Part shown: positions 6,515 through 13,185 of the stretch, piece after piece
Layout of the letters: each line of letters opens with the position of its first letter
How positions within the stretch are numbered: the first letter of the stretch is position 1
NCBI GenBank assembly: GCA_023271515.1
Contig: JALPXQ010000025.1
Span: forward strand, 1-15,814
Direction of reading: 5' to 3'
Length of the DNA: 15,814 nt
Source: Dehalococcoidia bacterium
GTDB lineage: Bacteria; Chloroflexota; Dehalococcoidia; SZUA-161; SpSt-899
Made by a program: the position numbers and the translations under genes
The notes under the pieces: model-generated
Database searches by the model: none
What the model was told of the DNA's origin: nothing
The model's input: only the letters and a program-made list of their open reading frames with translations

Positions 6515-7450
6515 TTGGCCCCACCAGTCGTTGAGACCATAAAGTTGACTAAAGACTATGATGGCACTAGAGCGGTTGATAGCCTGGATCTCCGGATAGA
6601 GGAGGGGGAGATATTTGGTTTTCTGGGGCCTAACGGTGCCGGGAAAACCACCACTATCCTCATGCTCCTCGGCCTTACCGAGCCTACTCTGGGCGTGGCT
6701 AAGGTGTGCGGCCACGATGCCACCAGGGAGCCGCTCAAGGTCAAGCGCATAACGGGATATCTGCCCGAGAACGTTGGCTTCTATGAAGATCTGACGGCCA
6801 GGGAAAACCTGAGATACATTACCAGACTAAACAGAATCCCGGAAAGACAAGCATCAGGAAAGATCGATGAAGTCCTGGAGATAGTCGGCCTCTCTGAGGT
6901 GGCTGACCGGGAGGTGGGCAGGTTCTCCCGGGGGATGAAGCGGCGGCTGGGGATGGCAGATGTGCTGGTCAAAGATCCCAGGCTGGTGTTTCTGGATGAG
7001 CCTACCGCAGGAATAGACCCCGACGGGGCGAGTCAGATTCTTGACTTCATAGTGAGCATGTCCAAAGAGAAGGGAATAACCGTTCTCCTATCTTCCCATT
7101 TGCTGCATCAAGTCCAGAAGATATGCGACCGGGTGGGGATAATCGTAAAAGGGTGCATGGTGGCCGAGGGGCCGGTAGAGCGGTTGGGCAGGGAGGTGGT
7201 GGGGGGAGGCCAGAATGCACTCGAAGTCCAGGTAACCGAATCGAGCGCCAATCTCATTGAATCCATCGAGTCCATCCCGGGGGTCAAGGCTGTCGAGTGC
7301 TCCGGCGATATGCTCTCCATAAGAGGCGATAAGGATGTGAGGGCTGAGGTATCGAGGGCCATTTTTGAAAATGGCAGTTTACCCCTTCACATAAGGGCGC
7401 AGGATTACACCCTGGAAGAAATCTATTTGAAGTATTTCCGTGAGGAGTAA
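6515..7450 (+). CDS. ABC transporter ATP-binding protein (ABC-2 type exporter)
   Basis: The 311-aa ATPase has Walker A GPNGAGKTT (about 38-46), a signature loop of unusual form FSRGMKRRLGMA (usually LSGGQ-like), Walker B LVFLDEPTAGIDP, and an H-loop SSHLL. The C-terminal ~75 residues (ALEVQVTESSANLIESIE onward) form an extra domain typical of drug/lipid-type ABC-2 ATPases, ending EEIYLKYF. The start is taken as TTG 6515, with AAAGGAGAT just upstream and only two bases after the NEW3 gene stop; a longer frame from 6437 would lie inside the NEW3 gene. The next gene, the permease, starts directly after the stop codon. It should power export or membrane positioning of an unknown substrate at the cytoplasmic face. 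Confidence 0.93.
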   Translation: MAPPVVETIKLTKDYDGTRAVDSLDLRIEEGEIFGFLGPNGAGKTTTILMLLGLTEPTLGVAKVCGHDATREPLKVKRITGYLPENVGFYEDLTARENLRYITRLNRIPERQASGKIDEVLEIVGLSEVADREVGRFSRGMKRRLGMADVLVKDPRLVFLDEPTAGIDPDGASQILDFIVSMSKEKGITVLLSSHLLHQVQKICDRVGIIVKGCMVAEGPVERLGREVVGGGQNALEVQVTESSANLIESIESIPGVKAVECSGDMLSIRGDKDVRAEVSRAIFENGSLPLHIRAQDYTLEEIYLKYFREE

Positions 7451-8386
7451 ATGAGAGCAGTTTTCTGGAAGGAGCTAGCGGACTATTTCGGCAGTTGGAG
7501 ATTCATCATCATCTTTGCCGTAATATGCCTGGCTGCCTTATCGGCCACCTATACCGCGGCTCAGACAATAAGAGGCGATATCGCCCAGACGCCCACGGAG
7601 TATGTCTTCCTCAGACTCTTTACCACCAGCGGCGAAACTCTGCCTTCGTTCATATTCTTCCTCAGTTTCTTTGGACCGCTGATCGGGATTATCTTTGGCT
7701 TCGATGTCATCAACAGCGAGCGTTCCCGGGGGACACTGAGCAGAGTGCTCTCGCAGCCGCTGTTTCGTGATTCGGTGATCAATGGAAAATTCCTGGCGGG
7801 GTTAACGGCTATTGCCATCATGCTGGCAAGCATAATCCTGGTAGTGTCGGGATTGGGACTGCGCATGATCGGCGTCGCGCCGGCACCGGGAGAAGTGGCC
7901 AGGATAGGGGTTTTCTTTTTGATAAGCCTGCTCTACGTGGGATTCTGGCTTGGTCTGGGAATACTCTTTTCTGTCCTGTTCAGGAGGACGATAACCTCGG
8001 TGCTGGCCGCCATTGCCATCTGGATATCCCTGGCCCTGTTTATATCAATGTTTGCCGGTATTGCCGCTAACTGGGTAGCACCGGTAGATCAGCATTCCGA
8101 GGCAGAGGCAATACTGGAACACGAGAGGATTTACGATTCCGTGATGCGCATTTCCCCCACAACCCTCTTTGGCGAGGCCACCGAAACCGTCCTCAATCCG
8201 GGCAAGAGAACCTTGCGTGGCGTGGTCCTGGTCAGAGAGGTGGAGGGTATGATCCCTGGACCTCTGGCCCTGGGGCAAAGCCTGATGCTGGTCTGGCCAC
8301 ATCTGGTCGCCTTGATAGCCCTGATACTCATCTGCTTTGCCGTCTCCTATGTGAGATTTATGAGGGAAGAGATAAGGGCGACCTAG
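7451..8386 (+). CDS. ABC-2 type permease
   Basis: The 311-aa integral membrane protein has six predicted helices at about residues 17-37, 64-86, 116-136, 151-177, 181-205 and 279-299. Between helices two and three is the characteristic cytoplasmic stretch ERSRGTLSRVLSQPLFRD of ABC-2 permeases. A large loop (about 206-275) precedes the last helix. ATG follows the ATPase stop directly (TAAATG), with GAGGAG four bases before, so the subunits are made together. It is the channel-forming partner of the ATPase; the NEW3 protein upstream is the likely extracellular component. The architecture matches NosY/GldF-like permeases. The substrate cannot be inferred. Confidence 0.92.
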   Translation: MRAVFWKELADYFGSWRFIIIFAVICLAALSATYTAAQTIRGDIAQTPTEYVFLRLFTTSGETLPSFIFFLSFFGPLIGIIFGFDVINSERSRGTLSRVLSQPLFRDSVINGKFLAGLTAIAIMLASIILVVSGLGLRMIGVAPAPGEVARIGVFFLISLLYVGFWLGLGILFSVLFRRTITSVLAAIAIWISLALFISMFAGIAANWVAPVDQHSEAEAILEHERIYDSVMRISPTTLFGEATETVLNPGKRTLRGVVLVREVEGMIPGPLALGQSLMLVWPHLVALIALILICFAVSYVRFMREEIRAT

Positions 8387-8438
8387 CGATCAGAAGTCAG
8401 CCCCTATGCCCCCCTTCCCCCCTCAATCTAAGCACGTC

Positions 8439-8569
8439 GTAACTACTTAGGTTGTCAGGCCTGCCCCCGGCCGCAGGCTCAGGGGTTCACGGTTGTTCGC
8501 CTAACCGTTCAATCTCGATCGGTCTAACCTTGAACCGAGAACCCCGGAACTTTGAACCTTAGTAGTTAC
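8439..8569. repeat. 131-bp element with imperfect terminal inverted repeats (MITE-like)
   Basis: GTAACTACTTAGGTT (8439-8453) and AACCTTAGTAGTTAC (8555-8569) are inverted copies with one mismatch in 15. The inside contains further C/G-rich and TTGAACC-type short repeats (AACCTTGAACCGAGAACC, ACTTTGAACC) and no coding frame. Size, termini and intergenic position fit a small non-autonomous mobile element. No clear target-site duplication could be made out. Confidence 0.5.
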
Positions 8570-8623
8570 TGTGGCTCTATCATTCAGCCTAGTTTTGGGG
8601 TAAAATCTAAAGGGGGTTGACCA

Positions 8624-8821
8624 ATGGAATGTGCGATCAGTGCTAATAAGGACAATTGCAGTTGCACTTACGAGCCATGCAACCGCAAGGGGAAGTGTTG
8701 CGAGTGTCTCTCCTATCACTGGAGTAACCGAGAGCTTCCAGCCTGTCTCTTCTCTGCTGATGTGGAAAGGACTTACAACCGCTCGCTTCGCCGATTCATC
8801 GAGGTTTACAGCAAACCGTGA
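8624..8821 (+). CDS. Small cysteine-rich DUF6485 family protein
   Basis: The 65-aa product has the pattern MEC-x8-CxC-x4-C-x5-CCxC-x12-C (Cys3, 12, 14, 19, 25, 26, 28, 41), followed by a charged helical tail. RKGKCCECLSYHW is the most recognisable part and matches my recollection of the DUF6485 family. The cysteines suggest a metal site; no function is established. AGGGGG lies upstream of ATG at good spacing. Its stop overlaps the GTG start of pth (GTGA), so it heads the pth-acpS-nnr operon and is translationally coupled to it. Confidence 0.82.
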   Translation: MECAISANKDNCSCTYEPCNRKGKCCECLSYHWSNRELPACLFSADVERTYNRSLRRFIEVYSKP

Positions 8822-9405
8822 AACTGATCGTCGGACTGGGTAATCCAGGGCGAGCCTATGTGAACACGCGGCATAACATCGGCTTCGAGTGCCTCAACCT
8901 CTTTGCTCGCAGGCAAGGTATAGCCTGGGACAGGAGGCAGGCGAAAGCCAGGGTTGGCTTTGGAGAGGTCGCCGGTGAGAAGGTGATCCTCGCCAAACCC
9001 CTCACCTTCGTGAATCTCAGTGGGCAGTCAGTAGGCCCACTGGTGCGATATTACAGGATCGCCCCGGCTGATATTCTGGTTGTCTATGATGATGTGGACT
9101 TTCCGTTAGGGAAGATTCGCATTCGGGAGGGGGGAGGTGCGGGGGGGCACAATGGTATGAAGTCTATCATCGAGCATTTGAATATGCGCGATTTCCCTCG
9201 CATTCGAGTAGGCATCGGGCCGGTATCAGGGGGCAAACCAGGTGGATCCTCTCAAAAAGTGCGCTCCAGGGAATACGTCTTAGGGCATTTCACCTCTGAC
9301 GAAAGGGCAGTGCTCGCGGAGGTCTATCCCCGGGTGGCCGAGGCCATTTCCTGCATTCTCAGCGAGGGGGTTACTACGGCGATGAATAGATATAACCTGG
9401 GGTAA
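8818..9405 (+). CDS. pth: Peptidyl-tRNA hydrolase
   Basis: The 195-aa enzyme frees stalled peptidyl-tRNAs in the cytoplasm by cutting the peptide-tRNA ester. The bacterial Pth pattern is complete: GLGNPG (Asn9), NTRHNIGF with catalytic His19, LTFVNLSG (Asn66), VYDDVDFPLG with the His partner Asp91, and GGAGGHNGMKSI (Asn112). Length is normal. The segment SGGKPGGSSQKVRSREY before VLGHF is somewhat longer than in short homologs. The start is GTG at 8818, within the four-base overlap with the preceding gene; MKLIVGLGNPG is the family N-terminus. acpS starts four bases after the stop. Confidence 0.97.
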   Translation: MKLIVGLGNPGRAYVNTRHNIGFECLNLFARRQGIAWDRRQAKARVGFGEVAGEKVILAKPLTFVNLSGQSVGPLVRYYRIAPADILVVYDDVDFPLGKIRIREGGGAGGHNGMKSIIEHLNMRDFPRIRVGIGPVSGGKPGGSSQKVRSREYVLGHFTSDERAVLAEVYPRVAEAISCILSEGVTTAMNRYNLG

Positions 9406-9409
9406 GGGT

Positions 9410-9790
9410 ATGCATGCACACGGTATAGATATAGTGGAGATATCCCGCATCGGAGCAGCGATAGATTCGTGGGGTGATCGTTTCCTCAAGCGTATTTACA
9501 CCGAGGGGGAGATCAGATACTGTCGCGGGCGGCTGCCTCAATTGGCGGCCCGCTTTGCGGGCAAGGAGGCGGTGATGAAGGCACTGGGCACAGGGAATCG
9601 CCGGGTTTCCTGGCGCGATATCGAGATATTGCCCGATCGGCGTGGGGCTCCCCTGGTTTATCTCAATGGAAGGGCTCGATCCAGAGGGGATGAACTGGGC
9701 ATAGACGAGCTTGCCATCAGCCTTTCGCATTCCAGAGAGTATGCCATTGCCTCAGTAGTGGGAGGAAAGAGTGAAGATAGTTACCGCTAA
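9410..9790 (+). CDS. acpS: Holo-[acyl-carrier-protein] synthase
   Basis: The 126-aa protein transfers 4'-phosphopantetheine from CoA to acyl carrier protein. The AcpS magnesium/catalytic motifs are present: GIDIVEISRI with Asp7, and ARFAGKEAVMKALG with Glu53. The conserved SLSHSREYAIASV is near the end. Length is normal for a trimer-forming AcpS. ATG comes four bases after the pth stop. The last 20 bases overlap the start of nnr, a common acpS-nnr pairing. Confidence 0.95.
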   Translation: MHAHGIDIVEISRIGAAIDSWGDRFLKRIYTEGEIRYCRGRLPQLAARFAGKEAVMKALGTGNRRVSWRDIEILPDRRGAPLVYLNGRARSRGDELGIDELAISLSHSREYAIASVVGGKSEDSYR

Positions 9791-11375
9791 GCAGATGCTG
9801 GAGCTGGAGCGCCGCAGTGCCGATATTGGCCTGCCGCCGGAGGTGCTTATGGAGAACGCCGGGCTGGCGGTGGCCAAAGGTGTCGGAGAGTTCCTAGGCA
9901 ATATCATCGGTCGTTCGATACTGGTTCTGGTGGGGCCGGGGAATAATGGTGGTGACGGCCTCGTTGCTGCCCGACATCTGCACGACTGGGGTGCAAAGGT
10001 TCATCTCTATCTTATCAAACGCAAAACCCAGACCGATAAGAACTTTGCCCTCGATATGGAACGAGGCATAGCCTGGACGGATGCTGCTTGTGACAAAGGC
10101 CTCTCGATCTTCGATAAAGTCCTCTCCTCGGCCGACATGGTCATTGATGCCCTGTTTGGCACCGGTAAGATACGCCCTCTGGAAGGCACCGTGAAACAGA
10201 TCCTCGAACGGGTGAGCGCAGCCAAAGAGTCTCGTCCCGGCCTCAATATCCTGGCCATCGACCTCCCCTCGGGGCTGGATGCCAATACCGGCGCCGCCGA
10301 TCCCGCCTGTCTTGCTGCGGATCTGACGATCACCCTGGGCTATCCTAAAGTCGGACTTTTCAAGTTCCCCGGTGCAGCCAGGCTAGGCCGACTTGAGATC
10401 GCCGACATTGGCATTCCAGCCTACTTGGCTGAGGAAATCAATGTCGAACTGATCACCACCGAGGCTGTCAGAGCCATGCTTCCCCCGCGGCCACTCGATG
10501 CTAATAAGGGGAGTTTCGGGCGGCTACTGGTGGTGGCCGGCTCGATCAACTACATCGGTGCGGCATACCTCGCCTGCGAGGGGGCGATGCGAGTGGGAAC
10601 GGGACTGGTCACCCTGGCCACGCCGAAGAGTCTTCAGCCTGTTCTGGCCGGCAAACTTGTCGAGGCAACCTATATCCCTCTGCCGGAGAGCGAGCCGGGC
10701 GTCATCAACAAGGAAGCGGCGCCACTTGTCCGGGAACAGCTTGCCGGCTACGATGCCATGCTTCTTGGATGCGGGCTGGGACAGCATCCCGCAACGGTGC
10801 AATTCCTTCGAGAACTCCTCTTCGACGGCCAGCACAGCAGTCGGCAGTCCGGGGGGTGGGGAACTATCGACTATCGACTATCGACTGATATGGTCGTCGA
10901 TGCCGATGGCTTGAATATCTTGTCGCAAATCCCGCGGTGGTGGCAGATGCTTCCAGGGAAAGCCGTGCTCACCCCTCATCCGGGGGAGATGTCGCGGCTC
11001 GTTGGCAATCCGGTAGCTGAGATACAGAAGGACCGCCTGGAGGCAGCCAGGAAGGCCGCTATAGAGTGGAAGCGAACAGTGGTGCTCAAGGGAGCCCATA
11101 CTGTGGTAGCCTCATCCGATGGTCAGGTCAGGATAAGCGGGGCAGCCAACCCCGGACTGGCTTCGGCGGGTACCGGGGATGTCCTCTCGGGAGTTATCGC
11201 CGGACTGATGGCTCAGGGGCTTCGGCCCTTCGATGCTGCCAGTTGCGGAGTCTATCTTCACGCTATGGCCGGAGAACTGGTAAGAGCAGAGCTTGGCGAT
11301 ACCGGCATGGTTGCCGGCGATCTCCTGCCCAGGTTGCCGCTGGCGATAAAGAGGATTAACTCGTCTTGGACATAA
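9771..11375 (+). CDS. nnr: Bifunctional NAD(P)HX epimerase / ADP-dependent NAD(P)HX dehydratase
   Basis: The 534-aa fusion repairs hydrated NADH and NADPH. The N-terminal YjeF_N epimerase half (about 1-225) shows PGNNGGDGLVAARHL (55-69), VIDALFGTGK and AIDLPSGLDANTG (163-174). The C-terminal ribokinase-like dehydratase half (about 240-530) shows KGSFGRLLVVAGS, DADGLNIL (377-384), TPHPGEMSRL, KGAHTVVA and SAGTGDVLSG (465-474) with the catalytic Asp. GTG at 9771 has GGAGG five bases upstream and lies inside the end of acpS. Odd point: residues about 352-373, between the strand after LRELL and VVDADG, form an insertion of roughly 20 residues encoded by short-repeat DNA. The insertion lies in a loop before a core strand, so activity may survive. 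Confidence 0.95.
   Translation: MKIVTAKQMLELERRSADIGLPPEVLMENAGLAVAKGVGEFLGNIIGRSILVLVGPGNNGGDGLVAARHLHDWGAKVHLYLIKRKTQTDKNFALDMERGIAWTDAACDKGLSIFDKVLSSADMVIDALFGTGKIRPLEGTVKQILERVSAAKESRPGLNILAIDLPSGLDANTGAADPACLAADLTITLGYPKVGLFKFPGAARLGRLEIADIGIPAYLAEEINVELITTEAVRAMLPPRPLDANKGSFGRLLVVAGSINYIGAAYLACEGAMRVGTGLVTLATPKSLQPVLAGKLVEATYIPLPESEPGVINKEAAPLVREQLAGYDAMLLGCGLGQHPATVQFLRELLFDGQHSSRQSGGWGTIDYRLSTDMVVDADGLNILSQIPRWWQMLPGKAVLTPHPGEMSRLVGNPVAEIQKDRLEAARKAAIEWKRTVVLKGAHTVVASSDGQVRISGAANPGLASAGTGDVLSGVIAGLMAQGLRPFDAASCGVYLHAMAGELVRAELGDTGMVAGDLLPRLPLAIKRINSSWT
10864..10884 (+). repeat. Three tandem copies of a heptamer inside nnr
   Basis: CTATCGA is repeated three times without a break (10864-10884), followed by CTG. 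It lies in the part of nnr that encodes the insertion TIDYRLSTD. Seven is not a multiple of three, so gain or loss of one copy would shift the frame. Confidence 0.85.
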
Positions 11376-11435
11376 AAAGGCGTCGATTCGCGCCACCTCT
11401 TTCCGCCGGTTCCGGCTGCACGCCAGGTGGTCCGA

Positions 11436-12167
11436 ATGATGAAAGAATCCATACGCGAAGAAATAGAGGACTTCGTCCTGAGCTATCATGACCAACACTC
11501 CACAGTGACAGTGTGGGGCTCTCCGATAGTTGGTTTTGCATCGGCATCAGACCCCATGTTCAACCTATTGAAATCTGCTATCAGTGAGAGTCATGCGATG
11601 CCGGCCGAGCTGCTGCATAATGCAAGAACAGTTGTTGCCTTTTTCCTGCCGTTTACAGAGGAGACTGCAGGAACCAACATAGGAGGGGGAACACCGTCAC
11701 CGGAATGGGATAAGGCATGGACTGAGGCATGGAAGCTTATGCATGACCTATACTTACACATGGAGTCCTTCTTGAAGGCTGGAGGCCACGAGTCAGTAAT
11801 AATGCCCTCGAGGCATAAGTTGGACCTAGACAAACTGATCAGTGATTGGTCAGATCGCCATATTGCAGTTATAGCCGGTCTTGGGCGTTTTGGCTTGAAC
11901 AATATGCTTATTACGGAAAAAGGATGTTGTGGGCTAGTCGGGAGTTTTGTTATGAGCGCCGGGGTAGAACCGGACCCTCAACGCCACCACGAGGCATGCT
12001 TGTATCGATACAATGGTGAGTGCATGAAATGCATTGAAAGGTGTGTGCATAACGCTCTCCTGGCGGATAACTTTGACAGGCATAAATGCGCAGAGCATCA
12101 TTGCGGCAAATGCCTGGTGGGGCTTCCTTGCTCACACGTTGATCCGGTGCAGAAAATAATGGCCTAG
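11436..12167 (+). CDS. QueG-like iron-sulfur protein, short form
   Basis: The 243-aa protein resembles epoxyqueuosine reductase QueG in two places. One is AGLGRFGLNNMLITEKG followed by GSFVMSAG, the counterpart of the QueG 'GLGxxGKNxLLI...GSxV' block. The other is a cysteine-rich C-terminus with ECMKCIERC and a second set (HKCAEHHCGKCLVGLPC), enough for two 4Fe-4S clusters. It is much shorter than typical QueG (over 300 aa) and the first cluster lacks the classic CxxCxxCxxxCP spacing, so it may reduce something else. ATG 11436 is chosen because AGGTGG is about five bases upstream; ATG 11439 is also possible. A tRNA-guanine transglycosylase gene lies 1.5 kb away on the other strand, but this does not prove a queuosine role. 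Confidence 0.75.
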   Translation: MMKESIREEIEDFVLSYHDQHSTVTVWGSPIVGFASASDPMFNLLKSAISESHAMPAELLHNARTVVAFFLPFTEETAGTNIGGGTPSPEWDKAWTEAWKLMHDLYLHMESFLKAGGHESVIMPSRHKLDLDKLISDWSDRHIAVIAGLGRFGLNNMLITEKGCCGLVGSFVMSAGVEPDPQRHHEACLYRYNGECMKCIERCVHNALLADNFDRHKCAEHHCGKCLVGLPCSHVDPVQKIMA

Positions 12168-12174
12168 TTGCCCC

Positions 12175-12203
12175 TTGCATTTATTCCAATTGTCTTGTAT
12201 ACT
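12175..12203 (+). promoter_or_regulatory. Probable promoter of the zinc-ribbon gene
   Basis: TATACT (12198-12203; five of six consensus) is preceded after 17 bases by TTGCAT (12175-12180; only TTG matches). Transcription would start near 12210, giving a leader of about 130 bases that contains the ribosome-binding-site hairpin. Confidence 0.45.
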
Positions 12204-12296
12204 TTAATCAGTGGTTAGTTAAGGTTACCAGTTCTATCAGCAACCCCTTAGAGTTGCCCCCGCAAAGGTCTCTCCAAGGCACGGTTTCTCGAGGTA

Positions 12297-12342
12297 TTGG
12301 ATGACCGAGGCTTCACAATTTTGAAGAAAGGAGGTCATCCAA
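12297..12342 (+). promoter_or_regulatory. Leader hairpin that covers the ribosome-binding site and start codon
   Basis: TTGGATGACC (12297-12306) is perfectly complementary to GGTCATCCAA (12333-12342). The 3' arm contains the end of the Shine-Dalgarno sequence (AAAGGAGGT, 12328-12335) and the first base of the ATG. An inner stem CTTC/GAAG (12311-12314 with 12323-12326) would extend the helix. Closed, it would block ribosome binding; opened by temperature, a protein or a small RNA, it would allow translation. Confidence 0.6.
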
Positions 12343-12650
12343 TGAGTTTCACCGATAGGGAACTGCAGTGCGTCGACTGTGGGGGCAGTTTTGCCTTTAG
12401 TGCCAGTGAACAAGAGTTCTTTGCTACCAAGGGCTTCACCAACGATCCCAAGCGTTGCCCAGATTGCCGTATGGCAAGGAAGCAAGAACGAGGAGGCGGC
12501 TATGGAAGCTTCGGCTCCCGCAGGCGAATGTACCCGGCTGTCTGTGCCACATGCGGCGTCGACACCGAAGTTCCGTTCGAGCCTCGCCAGGACAGACCGG
12601 TGTATTGCAGCCCGTGCTACAACACCATGGGATCCGCAAACAGGCGATAG
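12342..12650 (+). CDS. Small double zinc-ribbon protein (zf-trcl type)
   Basis: The 102-aa protein carries two four-cysteine zinc ribbons: CVDC...CPDC (Cys10, 13, 39, 42) and CATC...CSPC (Cys68, 71, 89, 92). They are linked by a glycine/arginine-rich stretch (QERGGGYGSFGSRRR) that could contact RNA or DNA. MSFTDRELQCVDCG is typical of the 'probable zinc-ribbon' proteins common in Chloroflexota and Deltaproteobacteria, often found near cold-shock-type genes (family knowledge). The start ATG 12342 has a very strong AAAGGAGGT at seven bases. An RRM protein gene follows, suggesting that the two serve RNA handling. No biochemical function is known for this type. Confidence 0.85.
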   Translation: MSFTDRELQCVDCGGSFAFSASEQEFFATKGFTNDPKRCPDCRMARKQERGGGYGSFGSRRRMYPAVCATCGVDTEVPFEPRQDRPVYCSPCYNTMGSANRR

Positions 12651-12669
12651 CTTCATAAGACGGAAGTCG

Positions 12670-12704
12670 AGAGGGAGGCAGAGAATTAGCCCCTGCCTCC
12701 CTCT
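12670..12704 (+). terminator. Hairpin after the zinc-ribbon gene, possible terminator
   Basis: GAGGGAGGCAG (12671-12681) pairs perfectly with CTGCCTCCCTC (12693-12703) around an 11-base loop, and one more A-T pair (12670 with 12704) extends it. Only a TT follows and there is no U tract, so intrinsic termination is uncertain; it may only slow decay or weaken read-through into the RRM gene. Confidence 0.45.
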
Positions 12705-12718
12705 TGCAGCATCAGGGC

Positions 12719-12793
12719 GTCAGGGGGATTCTCCCCCTGAAACCCCCTAGAAGGCAGTCATGCTTGGGAGTTTTAAAGGGGCTTCGCCCCTTG
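12719..12793 (-). repeat. Two-hairpin repeat element, copy 2 (inverted)
   Basis: On the plus strand, hairpin B is TCAGGGGG-ATTCT-CCCCCTGA (12720-12740) followed by AACCCCCTAG. Hairpin A is AAGGGGC-TTC-GCCCCTT (12776-12792). Read on the minus strand this gives A, a 26-base spacer, then AGGGGGTTTCAGGGGG and the rest of B, the same as copy 1 at 5163-5237 with a 25-base spacer of unrelated sequence. The element ends directly before the Shine-Dalgarno site of the RRM gene. Confidence 0.75.
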
Positions 12794-13170
12794 AGGAGGT
12801 CATCATTAGCAATAAGATTTTTGTTGGGAACATGAGCTACGAAACCACATCAAATGAGCTCGAAAGTGTCTTTTCTGAAGTTGGCGTGGTGGTCGACGTA
12901 TCCGTGCCAACCGATAGAACCACCGGTCGTCCGAGAGGATTCGCCTTCGTGGAGTTCGCCGATGAAGCGGCTGCAACAAAGGCCATTGAGAAATTCGATG
13001 GACATGAGCTTCAAGGCAGGCGAATTCGTGTCAGCCAGGCAGAGAAGCCACAGAGTCGCTCACACAGCTTTACGGACGCCGGACCATTCCGCACGAATCA
13101 GGGCGGGCCACGGGGATCCAAACCAAAGGGTAGCCGGCGCAACATTCGTGCCAGGAAGCGCGGGTTCTGA
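12760..13170 (+). CDS. RRM-type RNA-binding protein, small glycine/arginine-tailed
   Basis: The protein is a single RNA recognition motif with RNP2 KIFVGNM and RNP1 RGFAFVEF, plus a basic, disordered tail (GSKPKGSRRNIRARKRGF). Such small bacterial RRM proteins bind RNA and in cyanobacteria are cold-induced. The start is uncertain. ATG 12760 (136 aa) is the only standard upstream start; it has AGAAGG at a fair distance, but its first 15 residues come from the repeat element. The family normally begins MSNKIFVGN; here the corresponding codon at 12805 is ATT, five bases after a strong GAGGAGG. Either ATT is used as a rare start (121 aa) or the repeat supplied a new ATG. The gene converges on acyP with a 15-base gap. 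Confidence 0.88.
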   Translation: MLGSFKGASPLEEVIISNKIFVGNMSYETTSNELESVFSEVGVVVDVSVPTDRTTGRPRGFAFVEFADEAAATKAIEKFDGHELQGRRIRVSQAEKPQSRSHSFTDAGPFRTNQGGPRGSKPKGSRRNIRARKRGF

Positions 13171-13185
13171 GAAGAAGCAAATGCC

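Noticed and set aside
8601..8606. TAAAAT as the -10 box of the DUF6485-pth operon
   Set aside because: No -35-like sequence at the right distance, and it lies only about 18 bases from the start codon; too weak to list.
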